A stretch of 64,000 nt of DNA, from positions 4,081,029-4,145,028 of the forward strand of contig NZ_CP026118.1 of assembly GCF_004101865.1 (NCBI RefSeq), read 5' to 3'. Shown here piece by piece: positions 7,946-16,792 of this stretch. The DNA comes from Halobacillus litoralis (lineage in GTDB: Bacteria > Bacillota > Bacilli > Bacillales > Halobacillaceae). The notes beneath the pieces were generated by a model. It had not been told where the DNA came from, made no database searches, and worked only from the letters and a program-made list of their open reading frames with translations. The position numbers were made by a program, and so were the translations under genes. How positions within the stretch are numbered: the stretch's first letter is position 1; every line of letters begins with the position of its first letter.

Positions 7946-9103
7946 TTGAGAACATTTGAGGGTTACCGTAGAGCAAATGGAAGCATCGGGGTTAGAAATC
8001 ATATTATTGTTATTAATACAGTTGGTGAATTGGCTGGGCTTACCAACAAGTTGGCTGGTCTTGTTCCAGGTGTTATTCCAGTTGTTCACCAAGCTGGACA
8101 ATCCCAATACTCCGAAGACAGTGAACAAACAATTAAAACGTTGGAAGGAACAGCAGGACACGCAAATGTTAGTGCTGCGTTATTTTTAGGGATGGGATCA
8201 AAAGACCCTGCTGAAGGAATTGTAGAAACGTTAAAAAAGAATGGTCATCATGTTCATTCCATTATATTTGATAAAGATAAATCTATAACTGAATGTTTGA
8301 AAGATGGAAAATCCTGGCTTGAAAATGCAATGAAGAGAAGTAAGGAAGAAAAAACAGAGAAGGCTGATATCTCTGAATTAATAATTGGACTTGAGTGTGG
8401 TGGCTCGGATGCATGGTCGGGAATAACTGCCAATCCTTCGATAGGAGCCCTTTCTGATTTAATTGTAGAGGATGGTGGCACCAGTATTTTGGCTGAAACA
8501 ACTGAAGCAGTGGGTGCGGAACATATCTTGGCAAATCGAGCAGTTAATCAAGAAGTAAGTAACAGATTTTTGGAAATTGTGAAAAGGTATGAACAAAGGG
8601 CAAAAGCTGTGGGAGAAGATATTAAAGCTGCAAATCCTTCACCCGGTAACAAAACAGGTGGTTTAACTACACTGGAGGAAAAGTCTCTTGGATGTATTAA
8701 AAAGGGTGGTAATTCTACATTAATGGAAGTAATTGATTATGCCCATAAGCCAAGAGAAAAAGGATTTATATTTATGGATACACCAGGCTATGATGTGGAA
8801 TCTGTAGTGGGACTGGTGGCCGGCGGAGCACAAATTGTCTTATTTTCTACCGGTAAAGGTTCGCCCACAGGTTCTCCAATTGCTCCAGTTATAAAAATTG
8901 GGACGAATCCCAAATTATATGAAAACATGCCCGAACATATCGATGTCAATGCTGGAAAGATAATTGATCAAAATTACACGATTGAGCAAATTGGTGAAGA
9001 GATCTATACAAAAATTTTACAAGTTGCCAATGGGGAAAGTACGGCTTCCGAAAAGTATAAAAACCACGAATTTAGTATATGGCGGTTAGCTGAAACACAG
9101 TAG
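7946..9103 (+). CDS. UxaA-family dehydratase large subunit (altronate dehydratase-like)
   Basis: 385 residues corresponding to the full catalytic region of UxaA/GarD-type enzymes. All diagnostic motifs are present: FEGYRRANGSIGVRN at the start, GLECGGSDAWSGITANP near residue 150, MDTPGYDVESVVGL near 275 and FSTGKGSPTGSPIAPVIK near 300. Such enzymes remove water from altronate or related hexonates to give 2-keto-3-deoxy acids, using a divalent metal. The start is TTG ten bases after AAAGGAGG. With the SAF protein upstream it forms a split altronate dehydratase like the SuyA/SuyB arrangement. The exact substrate is not determined by sequence. Confidence 0.85.
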   Translation: MRTFEGYRRANGSIGVRNHIIVINTVGELAGLTNKLAGLVPGVIPVVHQAGQSQYSEDSEQTIKTLEGTAGHANVSAALFLGMGSKDPAEGIVETLKKNGHHVHSIIFDKDKSITECLKDGKSWLENAMKRSKEEKTEKADISELIIGLECGGSDAWSGITANPSIGALSDLIVEDGGTSILAETTEAVGAEHILANRAVNQEVSNRFLEIVKRYEQRAKAVGEDIKAANPSPGNKTGGLTTLEEKSLGCIKKGGNSTLMEVIDYAHKPREKGFIFMDTPGYDVESVVGLVAGGAQIVLFSTGKGSPTGSPIAPVIKIGTNPKLYENMPEHIDVNAGKIIDQNYTIEQIGEEIYTKILQVANGESTASEKYKNHEFSIWRLAETQ

Positions 9104-9143
9104 CCCAGGAATTATCAAAAGGAAATTATAGGGAGGATTTTAA

Positions 9144-9578
9144 TTGAAGATTATTCGTTTCTAAAATAATAAAAGCCAACTCTAGGTGTTTTCATCACTC
9201 AACAGCACTTTTACCCTTTACCTTACTCTGATTTTATGGAGTTAGTAAATGATGCAGAAAACAAGGAATGCACACCTTCCATGTTAGTTCAGTAATTAAT
9301 CGATGATTATGCACCTACAGAGGAATTTTTATATGATGAATTAAATCTATTTACTCCAGTTGCAGCGCCTGAAGTATGGGCTTCGGGAGTAACTTATTTC
9401 AAGGGTCGTCAAGCGAGATTTTGACGGAACAGTTTTATTAACGGGCACGCCTATTGTACCGCCAAATAATTTCACACTCCAAGAGGGAGATCGTATCGAA
9501 ATTGAAATTCCGGAAATCGGCGTGTTAGCTAACCCTGTTAAAGAATTAATTTTAAAGGAAAGTCATGTGATCAATTAA
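9144..9578 (+). pseudogene. FAH-family hydrolase/dehydratase remnant
   Basis: A decayed gene. After GGGAGG a TTG start opens, but in-frame TAA and TAG occur within the first 15 codons, another TAA follows, and a large central deletion joins an APEVWASGVTYF segment (near 9370) directly to a C-terminal part with LLTGTPIVPPNNF (near 9440-9475). The pieces match FAH-fold enzymes of the 2-keto-3-deoxy-arabinonate dehydratase type; the metal-binding ExE...D region is lost. It is 54 bases before an intact FAH gene of a different subtype, so the island once carried two. Confidence 0.85.
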
Positions 9579-9631
9579 TCGTCTCAACAATTAATAGTGT
9601 GAAAAATAGTAGAGTTTTGGAGGTAAATGCT

Positions 9632-10525
9632 ATGAAATTAGTTACAATTTTGAAAAATGATCGTCCCTCACTAGGTGTTAAAGTTGAAGAAGGAGTAATA
9701 GATATTGCAGCAGCATTATCTATCACTCCTATGCAAAATATACCCACAGATGTAATGGATTTAATTAATGGAGGAGATGAAACTTTATCTTTGTTAAATA
9801 GTTATATTAGTAACCTTGATATTAGTTTGGATTCTCCTTATATACTTAATGAAAAAGAAGTGGAATGGGGGCCTTCTGTCACTGATCCAGGCAAGATAAT
9901 ATGTATTGGCTTAAATTACCGAAAGCATGCTGAGGAAACAAATGCAGATTATCCTGAATCACCAATACTATTTAACAAATTCAATAACACATTGACTGGA
10001 AATTCATGTAATATTACAGTACCTAAAGAAACAGACCAGTTAGACTATGAAGTGGAATTAGGAATTGTTATTGGAAAATCTGCAAAGTATATTTCAAAAG
10101 AAGGAGCCTTGGATTATGTCTTTGGATATTGCACGGCAAACGATCTATCAGCAAGAGATTTACAATTTAAAACAAATCAGTGGTTACTAGGTAAGACGTG
10201 TGATGGTTTTAGTCCGGTAGGGCCATATTTAGTCACAGCCGATGAAGTAAGCGATCCAAATAACCTATCGCTAAAAACAACAGTTAATGGAGAATTACGT
10301 CAAAACTCAAATACATCAGATATGATATTCTACTGTGATGAAATCATCAGTTATATTTCACAATATATGACTCTTAATCCTGGAGATATTATTTTAACTG
10401 GTACACCAGAAGGGGTTGTTCTTGGATTGCCTGAGAAAGAACGTGCGTATTTGCAGCCGGGTGATCAAGTTACAGTTGAGATTGAAAAGTTGGGTAAATT
10501 AACCAATACATTTGTGTCAGAATAA
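9632..10525 (+). CDS. Fumarylacetoacetate hydrolase family protein
   Basis: 297 residues starting at ATG 9632, chosen over GTG 9599 because TTGGAGG lies eight bases upstream. The C-terminal FAH fold begins near residue 85 (KIICIGLNYRKHAEE). The metal ligands are visible as the Glu pair in DYEVELGIVIG and the Asp in ANDLSARDLQ. TGTPEGV and a C-terminal PGDQVTVEIEKLG complete the signature. Members hydrolyse C-C bonds of 2,4-diketo acids or isomerise/decarboxylate catechol-pathway acids. Among TRAP, UxaA and UxaB genes the best guess is cleavage of a 2,4-diketo-3-deoxy sugar acid to pyruvate plus a hydroxy acid. This is inference; aromatic degradation partners are absent. Confidence 0.88.
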   Translation: MKLVTILKNDRPSLGVKVEEGVIDIAAALSITPMQNIPTDVMDLINGGDETLSLLNSYISNLDISLDSPYILNEKEVEWGPSVTDPGKIICIGLNYRKHAEETNADYPESPILFNKFNNTLTGNSCNITVPKETDQLDYEVELGIVIGKSAKYISKEGALDYVFGYCTANDLSARDLQFKTNQWLLGKTCDGFSPVGPYLVTADEVSDPNNLSLKTTVNGELRQNSNTSDMIFYCDEIISYISQYMTLNPGDIILTGTPEGVVLGLPEKERAYLQPGDQVTVEIEKLGKLTNTFVSE

Positions 10526-10595
10526 ATGATATCTAACTAGAAAAAATATCCATGAAACCTATAGTATTAAAATGGTTAATAAACTAACGGAAACA

Positions 10596-10628
10596 ATTAA
10601 TGAAATCACTTGTTTTCGTTTCATTAAT
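10596..10628. promoter_or_regulatory. Inverted repeat upstream of uxaB-like gene
   Basis: ATTAATGAAA (10596-10605) and TTTCATTAAT (10619-10628) form perfect 10-bp arms around 13 bases. The TGAAA...TTTCA arms resemble KdgR-type operators, but spacing is wider. It could regulate the uxaB-like gene 30 bases downstream or act as an RNA stem. Confidence 0.4.
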
Positions 10629-10658
10629 TTAATATATCCAAATATGGGGTTGTAACAA

Positions 10659-12146
10659 ATGACGAGAAAATTATCATCTTTAAAAACAGAAATGTATAAA
10701 AAGCTAGTTCAGGAAAATGCTGATTATCCAGAAAGAGTAATTCAAATTGGTGATGGTAATTTCATTAGAGGTTTTATTGACTGGATGATTTACGAGATGA
10801 ATCAAAAGAGTAATTTTGCAGGGAAGGTGGCTTCAATTCAAGCAACTCCAAGAGGCAAAACCGTTCCAAAACTTAACCGTCAAAATGAACTTTTCACATT
10901 AATATTACGTGGTATAGAAAATGGGAAGATAATTAATAAAAAACATGTTATCAATTCTATCAATAAAGCAATTAACCCTTATAAGAATTGGTCTGACGTG
11001 TTGAAAATTACAGAGCAACCAGAAATTGAATTTCTTTTCTCGAATACTACTGAAGCTGGTATTCGCTATGAAAAAGAGGATTTCTTGGAAGATGTATCCC
11101 CATTATCTTTTCCTGGTAAAGTTGCCGCACTTCTTTATCATCGATATGTTTATTTTAATGGAGAAAAAACTAAAGGGTTGATTGTTATACCATGTGAACT
11201 TATTGAAAACAATGGGGAGGAACTAAAAAGGATTTGTTTAAAAATAATTGAGGATTGGAATCTACCTAAATCCTTCGTGCAATGGATTAATGAAACATGT
11301 GTGTTTTGTAATACACTTGTTGACCGGATTGTGCCTGGTTATCCGAAAGAAGAAGACCAGCAGATATTTAACCATCTTGGATATAGTGATGAGTTGTTAA
11401 CAGTAGCGGAACCTTATCATTTATTCGTTATTGAAGGACCTTCATCTGTTGAAGAAAAACTCCCGTTTAAGCAAGCAGGCTTGAATGTTCACTTTGATAA
11501 TATTTCCGCATATAGAGAATTGAAAATTAAGTTACTGAATGGACCTCATACTATGCTTGCAGTAATTGGGATATTAAGTGAAATTGAAACTGTTCGTGAG
11601 TGTGTGGAAGATTCGTTAATTTTTCCTTTTATTAGTAATACTGTAGAGGAAGAAATAGTTACTACGCTACCTTCAAGCGAGAAAGAAATAGCAAAAACCT
11701 ACATTAAAGAAACATTCGATAGATTCGCTAATCCTTTTTTAAATCATAGATTGATTGATATAAGTTTAAATAGTTATGCAAAATTTAAAACACGAATATG
11801 GCCAAGCATATATGAATATCGGATCAAATTTGGGGATAATCCCAAACGATTAACGTTTGTCTTTGCATCATTACTTTATTTTTTCAAAGATGTGCAAGAA
11901 ATTCACTCACACAAAATAAAAGATGATACCAACGTAATTAACAAGTTCCACCAGTTTTATAATGAATTTGACAATTCAAAAGACTCTCTAGTTGCGTTTA
12001 TCAAGAATTTGATTCAAGTTGACTTCTTAGAGAATAATAAGGACTTAGGTAATCTGTATGAAGACGTGGCAGAACACTTTATACGTATTGACAGAGAGGG
12101 GATTACATCAGCAATTTTAAAGTTAGAAAGGGATGGTGACCTATGA
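10659..12146 (+). CDS. uxaB: Mannitol dehydrogenase family, tagaturonate reductase-like
   Basis: 495 residues, close to the size of UxaB. It has the NAD-binding VIQIGDGNFIRGF segment (residues 27-39) and the active-site KLLNGPHT block (about 291-298), with the C-terminal helical domain of the mannitol dehydrogenase superfamily. UxaB interconverts D-tagaturonate and D-altronate with NADH; fructuronate reductase (UxuB) is the main alternative. Altronate would feed the UxaA-type dehydratase encoded upstream. The stop overlaps the next gene by four bases (ATGA), showing translational coupling to the alcohol dehydrogenase. Confidence 0.85.
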   Translation: MTRKLSSLKTEMYKKLVQENADYPERVIQIGDGNFIRGFIDWMIYEMNQKSNFAGKVASIQATPRGKTVPKLNRQNELFTLILRGIENGKIINKKHVINSINKAINPYKNWSDVLKITEQPEIEFLFSNTTEAGIRYEKEDFLEDVSPLSFPGKVAALLYHRYVYFNGEKTKGLIVIPCELIENNGEELKRICLKIIEDWNLPKSFVQWINETCVFCNTLVDRIVPGYPKEEDQQIFNHLGYSDELLTVAEPYHLFVIEGPSSVEEKLPFKQAGLNVHFDNISAYRELKIKLLNGPHTMLAVIGILSEIETVRECVEDSLIFPFISNTVEEEIVTTLPSSEKEIAKTYIKETFDRFANPFLNHRLIDISLNSYAKFKTRIWPSIYEYRIKFGDNPKRLTFVFASLLYFFKDVQEIHSHKIKDDTNVINKFHQFYNEFDNSKDSLVAFIKNLIQVDFLENNKDLGNLYEDVAEHFIRIDREGITSAILKLERDGDL

Positions 12147-13150
12147 AATCAATAGTCTGTATAGAACCAGGGAATATGAGTGTAGCGAATAAAAGAACCC
12201 CCATTGAAATTGGAGAGGATGATGTTTTATTAGCGATAAAAAGGATAGGTGTTTGTGGAACTGACATACATGCATTCAAAGGAAATCAACCATTTTTCAC
12301 ATATCCCCGAATACTCGGACATGAAATTTCCGGTATTGTTGATAAGGTAGGTAAAGGAGTAGGAGATATTAATATTGGGGATACAGTAGTTGTTATACCT
12401 TATCTACATTGCGGTAAATGTGATGCATGTAGATATGGGAAAACAAATTGTTGTGCAAATATGAAAGTGTTAGGTGTACACACTGACGGTGGAATGGAGA
12501 AATATGTAACAGTGCCTTCCAGTCACGTGATACCGGTAAATGAATTAACATTAGATGACGCGGCAATTGTAGAACCACTTAGTATTGGAGCTCATGCTGT
12601 ACGCAGAGCACAAATTCAGAGTGATGATACGGTTTTAGTTATTGGGACAGGACCAATTGGATTAGGGGTTGCCCGCTTTGCAAAGCTACAAGGGGCAAAA
12701 ACAGTCGTAATGGATTTAAATGAAGAACGTTTAAATTTTTGTCAAAAGTGGGCTGAAAGTGATGTAGCTATAAATGGCTCTGAAAATGTCTTGCAACATT
12801 TGTTAGATACTGGTGATGGCTCATTACCAACAGTCGTTTTTGATGCAACTGGTAATAAACATTCAATGATGGAATCCTTTAATTATGTAGGTCATGGTGG
12901 GAAGCTCGTTTTAGTAGGTTTGGTAAAAGATGATATCAGTTTCTTTAATCCCGATTTTCATTCTAAGGAACTAACACTACTCGGAAGTCGAAACGCAACG
13001 AAACAGGACTTTAATTACGTAATTAATTGTTTGTCTAATGATATGATTAATTCATCTTACATTACGAATAAAATTAAGTTTGATGATACTGTTGCATATT
13101 TTAAGAAAGGTAACTTTCAAACAAATAAAACATTAATATTGCTAGACTAG
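12143..13150 (+). CDS. Zinc-dependent alcohol dehydrogenase, LgoD/RspB-like
   Basis: 335 residues, medium-chain dehydrogenase. Catalytic zinc ligands Cys38 (GVCGTD) and His60-Glu61 (GHE), four structural zinc cysteines (90, 93, 96, 104) and the Rossmann motif GTGPIGLG near 170 are all present. It resembles L-galactonate 5-dehydrogenase (LgoD/YjjN), which makes D-tagaturonate. That product is exactly the substrate of the UxaB-like enzyme with which it overlaps by four bases, so a galactonate to tagaturonate to altronate sequence is plausible. L-gulonate/fructuronate or another polyol acid cannot be excluded. It is the last gene of the island. Confidence 0.87.
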   Translation: MKSIVCIEPGNMSVANKRTPIEIGEDDVLLAIKRIGVCGTDIHAFKGNQPFFTYPRILGHEISGIVDKVGKGVGDINIGDTVVVIPYLHCGKCDACRYGKTNCCANMKVLGVHTDGGMEKYVTVPSSHVIPVNELTLDDAAIVEPLSIGAHAVRRAQIQSDDTVLVIGTGPIGLGVARFAKLQGAKTVVMDLNEERLNFCQKWAESDVAINGSENVLQHLLDTGDGSLPTVVFDATGNKHSMMESFNYVGHGGKLVLVGLVKDDISFFNPDFHSKELTLLGSRNATKQDFNYVINCLSNDMINSSYITNKIKFDDTVAYFKKGNFQTNKTLILLD

Positions 13151-13326
13151 GTGATAATCGAAAGTCGGGTACCGGAGGGAAGGGAATATAGAACTCCTTG
13201 CTTTTCTACACAAGACGATCTGATAAGAGATGTATTAACGTTCAAAAAGTGTATAATTGGTTCGTCTTTTGTAAGGAAGTACATCGCCAGGTATCCATTC
13301 CAGCCGAGTACGTAACCGCTATCTCA

Positions 13327-13590
13327 GCATGCCAAAACTCTGGTGGATAGATGATCATACATTGTGAAACTCTTCCACATTCCCCAACCGTTTTTCGGTC
13401 TTAGAGACCATTCGTCTAGCTCGGCCTTTCTGGAGCAACTATTGTCCCCATTCGCTTTACGGTACTTCTTCAGATTCAATTTTTCTGGGGTGGTTTGCTC
13501 GTTTGTGAATTCTAGGCACCCATCTGTTACGCAGAAGAAGTCATCCTCTGTTATCCGGAAGTGACTTTTCCTTGCGAAAGTTACTAATGT
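13327..13590 (-). pseudogene. Unrecognised open stretch, possible gene fragment
   Basis: The reverse strand is open for 88 codons between stops, with no ATG, GTG or TTG in a sensible position and no ribosome binding site. The composition is protein-like (balanced charges, Trp, aromatic residues; segments such as EDDFFCVTDGCLEF and NGWGMWKSFTMYDH). The plus strand also has a 66-codon frame with a Ser/Phe-rich product. The segment is more GC-rich than its surroundings. It may be the tail of a lost gene or part of a structured RNA; I cannot assign a family. Confidence 0.3.
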
Positions 13591-13833
13591 TCAGTGCTTA
13601 GCTCACCAGTGTCAATCTGATTAAAAAGAGAATATATAAATGCTCTGATTTACTATTAGATAATGGGTCAGAATTTAGTTGTTTTTACTCCAATTTAATT
13701 TATTGAGATAGTATTCTATCCTTGAAAAGTTTATTTTATGGGATTAAATACTCCAATATAATGGTGCGTATCATTTCCACACCAACAGCCTTCTAAGTTG
13801 CAGATCGTTTCGCTGCTGGTTTGAGGTAGTATT

Positions 13834-13863
13834 TCAGACTGGTTATTGTCTGACTTTTTTATT
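13834..13863 (+). terminator. Hairpin with T-run
   Basis: TCAGAC and GTCTGA enclose an 8-base loop and are followed by TTTTTT. It lies 680 bases after the island's last gene, so what it terminates is unclear; it may end an unannotated transcript. Confidence 0.5.
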
Positions 13864-14031
13864 ATTATTACTGATATCTAAATTAAACTCGTAATAATAG
13901 AGTAAAGCTGTAAACCGATTATATTGAGGCTTTTTATATCTTATTCTTTAGTATCTATTAAATACTGTGAATGGGCGACAGGATTTAAGGCATTCTTTAC
14001 ACTTTCTCCTTGCTCCCTAGAGCTACCTAAC

Positions 14032-14076
14032 AAAGAACCTACTTCCCTAATGAGGGAGTAGGTTCTTTCTTTTCTT
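14032..14076. terminator. Strong hairpin terminator
   Basis: AAAGAACCTACTTCCCT pairs with AGGGAGTAGGTTCTTT (one bulged T), then TTTC. A-rich and T-rich flanks allow action on both strands; it is about 95 bases beyond the 3' end of the minus-strand symporter gene. Confidence 0.8.
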
Positions 14077-14168
14077 ACACTAATTATTCTTTTCACTTTA
14101 GAGTAGGAGGGTGGCGGTGACTCTCAAAATCTTTAACCTATGGTGCATGGCCAGGGAGACTGTCTCCA

Positions 14169-15146
14169 CTATTGTGCTTGTTTGGAGACGGACTTGGCTT
14201 CTTTTATGTTTTTCCCTTCTGTGACTCGCTTTTTGGACCAGTAGGTTGCTAGAATCGGTCCGGAAATATTGTGCCAGACCGCTGCGATGACATTAGGCAA
14301 GGCAGCTAATGGTCCGAAGTGGGCGGTTGCTAGAGCTACGCCAAGGCCGGAATTCTGCATACCGACTTCAATGGATATAGCTCTTCGTTTACTCTCATCC
14401 AATCGCATCAATACAGCTGCTGCATATCCAAGGAAAAGGCCCAGCAGGTTATGAATCATGACCGCTGAAAAAATCAGCAACCCTGAAGTGGTGATACTTT
14501 CTACGTTCGCTGCTACGACTGCGGAAACGATGATGATAATCGCGAGAACGGAAATCAACGGAACGACGGTGGCGCTTTTTTCAACGGTTGCCGGAAAGAT
14601 TCGTCTGAGTAAAACCCCTAGGGTGATCGGAACAATTATGACTTGTACAATGGATAAGAACATCGCGACTGGGTCTACGGGCAGCCATTGACCTGCTAAG
14701 GCTAACAGGATCAACGGTGTGAGAATCGGCGCAAGCATGGTAGATAAGGAAGTCATGGCAACAGAAAGGGCAAGGTTTCCTTTCGCCAGGTAGACCATGA
14801 CATTTGAAGCTGTACCGCCTGGAACGGAACCCAAGAGGACCAGTCCTGCTGCCAGTTCAGCCGGTAAATTCATGAGATAGGCAAGCATAAAAGCTACTAA
14901 CGGCATTAGAACGAATTGGGCAGCTACTCCAATGATAACGGGGATAGGTTTACTTAATACCAGCTTGAAATCTACGGGTTTAAGTGTGAGCCCCATCCCG
15001 AACATGACGACTCCCAATAGGATCGTAATATAAGCACCCAAACCGATGAAAGGCGCCGGGATGAAAAAGGCGATAAGCGCTACACCGATCACCAAAAATG
15101 CAAAGTATTTCCCCGCTAGATTACTGATTGTCTCTAGTATTTTCAT
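14169..15146 (-). CDS. Bile acid:sodium symporter (BASS) family transporter
   Basis: 325 residues with about ten membrane helices. Family features are VVMFGMGLTL in the first third, LLGSVPGGTASNVM near residue 110 and the crossover segment EVGMQNSGLGVALA near 265. BASS proteins take up organic anions with Na+; relatives include YocS and the pantoate carrier PanS. The gene's ATG overlaps the TGA of the frameshift-corrected upstream GlcD-like gene (ATGA), so the pair forms an operon. The cargo may be the hydroxy acid oxidised by that enzyme, which is inference from linkage. Confidence 0.9.
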   Translation of the reverse strand: MKILETISNLAGKYFAFLVIGVALIAFFIPAPFIGLGAYITILLGVVMFGMGLTLKPVDFKLVLSKPIPVIIGVAAQFVLMPLVAFMLAYLMNLPAELAAGLVLLGSVPGGTASNVMVYLAKGNLALSVAMTSLSTMLAPILTPLILLALAGQWLPVDPVAMFLSIVQVIIVPITLGVLLRRIFPATVEKSATVVPLISVLAIIIIVSAVVAANVESITTSGLLIFSAVMIHNLLGLFLGYAAAVLMRLDESKRRAISIEVGMQNSGLGVALATAHFGPLAALPNVIAAVWHNISGPILATYWSKKRVTEGKNIKEAKSVSKQAQ

Positions 15147-16536
15147 TTGCTTCTTCCTTTCGCATCTACAAGTTTATGAGGATTCATGATTCCTTTAGGG
15201 TCCAGCGCCGATTTGATATTTTCCATGACATTCAGTGCACTTCCATGTTCACGCTGCAAATACTTCATTTTCCCCGTCCGACACCATGTTCTCCGGTGCA
15301 TGTTCCGCCTCGTGCCAAGGCGTATTCCACGATGGCTTCATTGAATTGCTCCGCCATCCTTACTTCTTTTGGATCATCTGTATCGATCATCAACAAAGCA
15401 TGGTAGTTGCCGTCACCGACGTGGCCCAGGATGCCTGCTTCAAAGTCCAATTCCTCGATTTTTCCTCTTCCGTGTTTGATGGCACCTGCCAATTCCGAGA
15501 TGGGTACACAAACATCAGTGACCATGAGCTTTCTTCCAGGGTTGCCATGGATATAAGCGTAGGCCAGGTTATGGCGCGCTTCCCAAAGCTTGGTGCGGGC
15601 TGCATTATCCTTTTCAAAATGGACTTCTTCACAATGATGGTCTGCGACGATTTCTTCCATAAAGGCGACATCATGCTTGAGACCAGGTTCATTCCCATGA
15701 AATTCGAGGAACAAGGTAGGTTTTTCTTTATAATCCATTTCGCTGAAGCTGTTCACTTGCCTGATGGAAGCTTCATCGACGAGTTCGACACGGGCGACTG
15801 GGACACCCGTCTGTAAAATCGAAACCACTGCCTCCACAGCATCATCGACAGTCGGGAACGATGCTCGTGCTGCCATGATATTTTCCGGGATTCCGTATAC
15901 TCTTAAAGTCAGTTCGGTAATACAGCCCAGCGTCCCTTCTGAACCAACATAAAGGCTCGTCAGGTCATATCCGGAAGCTGACTTCTGCGCCATGTTTCCT
16001 GTGTGGATGATTTCACCGTCCGGCAGCACTACTTCTAAATCATTCACCTGATCCTTCATGACCCCATATCTGACAGAGGTTGTCCCACTGGCATTGGTAG
16101 CTGCCATACCCCCGAGCGTTGCGTCTGCCCCTGGGTCCACCGTGAAAAACAGACCGTATTTCTTCAGTTCTTTATTCAATTGCGACCTTGTTACACCGGG
16201 CTGGACCTTGACGAGGAAGTCCCTTTCCCGGATTTCAACGACTTTGTTCATTAATGTAAAATCGATGGTAATCCCCTTATCATAAGGGATGACATGCCCC
16301 TCCAGGCTGGATCCCAGTCCAAAAGGGACAATCGGTGTATCATTTCTATCCGCTACTTTGACAATCTCACTTACTTCCTCCGAATTTTCAGGGAAAACGA
16401 CAATGTCTGGATTATTCCCGGCATGATAGGATTCGTCCTTGCTGTGGTGCTCAAGAATCGTTTCATTAGTAGTGACTTGCTCATCTCTTAAGAATGCTTT
16501 CAATTCATCTAATAAAGTCTCGACACTAGTACTCAT
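15143..16536 (-). pseudogene. glcD: GlcD-type FAD-linked oxidase, frameshifted
   Basis: The intact first 423 codons cover the PP-loop FAD-binding domain (VVFPENSEEVSEIVKVA, FGLGSSLEGHV, GGMAATNASGT near residue 135) and most of the FAD-oxidase C domain, ending at GEHGVGRGK and a TGA (15265). Supplying one base in the A-run there restores the frame and adds the expected tail (MKYLQREHGSALNVM and an HKL end), finishing at 15143 in an ATGA overlap with the symporter. The family oxidises D-lactate or glycolate, passing electrons to the membrane. The tail is conserved and the active-site region nearby is cut, so loss of function is likely if the shift is real; a homopolymer sequencing error would give the same picture. 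Confidence 0.88.
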
Positions 16537-16638
16537 ATGTATTTCACCTCTTTAGTCTAATAAACCGTTTATTCCAAGGATTATACATAATACTCTGAAA
16601 ATTTACAACCTTAAATTATCTTGAGGTTGTTTATCTAT

Positions 16639-16650
16639 GTGCCTGACCCC
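16639..16650. repeat. REP-like half copy
   Basis: GTGCCTGACCCC matches one arm of the palindromes at 866 and 20197 and is followed by ATGCGTTATC, an altered version of the loop. The other arm is missing. A still weaker echo (GAACCCAAAGTGCGATAAC) is near 23781. Confidence 0.5.
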
Positions 16651-16792
16651 AAATGCGTTATCTTTTAGAGAAGCAGGTGGACAGGGTACTGATATTAGAG
16701 GGTTTAAATTACACAAATTAAAAGGTAAAGTATGGCTTTTTACGTAATACAATAGAAGGAGATGTTTAAACCTAAAAAAGAGGAGGTAATCA

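Larger units (their letters stand above)
13151..14168. other. Gene-poor boundary region
   Basis: About 1 kb separates the AT-rich island from the next genes. It contains a possible decayed gene on the minus strand (13327-13590), two hairpins with T-runs (13834-13863 and 14032-14076) and AT-rich spacer. I recognise no RNA gene or transposase in it. Confidence 0.5.

Noticed and set aside
13151-13620. Group II intron or other large structured RNA at the island edge
   Set aside because: No domain V-like hairpin, reverse transcriptase or other conserved RNA motif could be found by eye.
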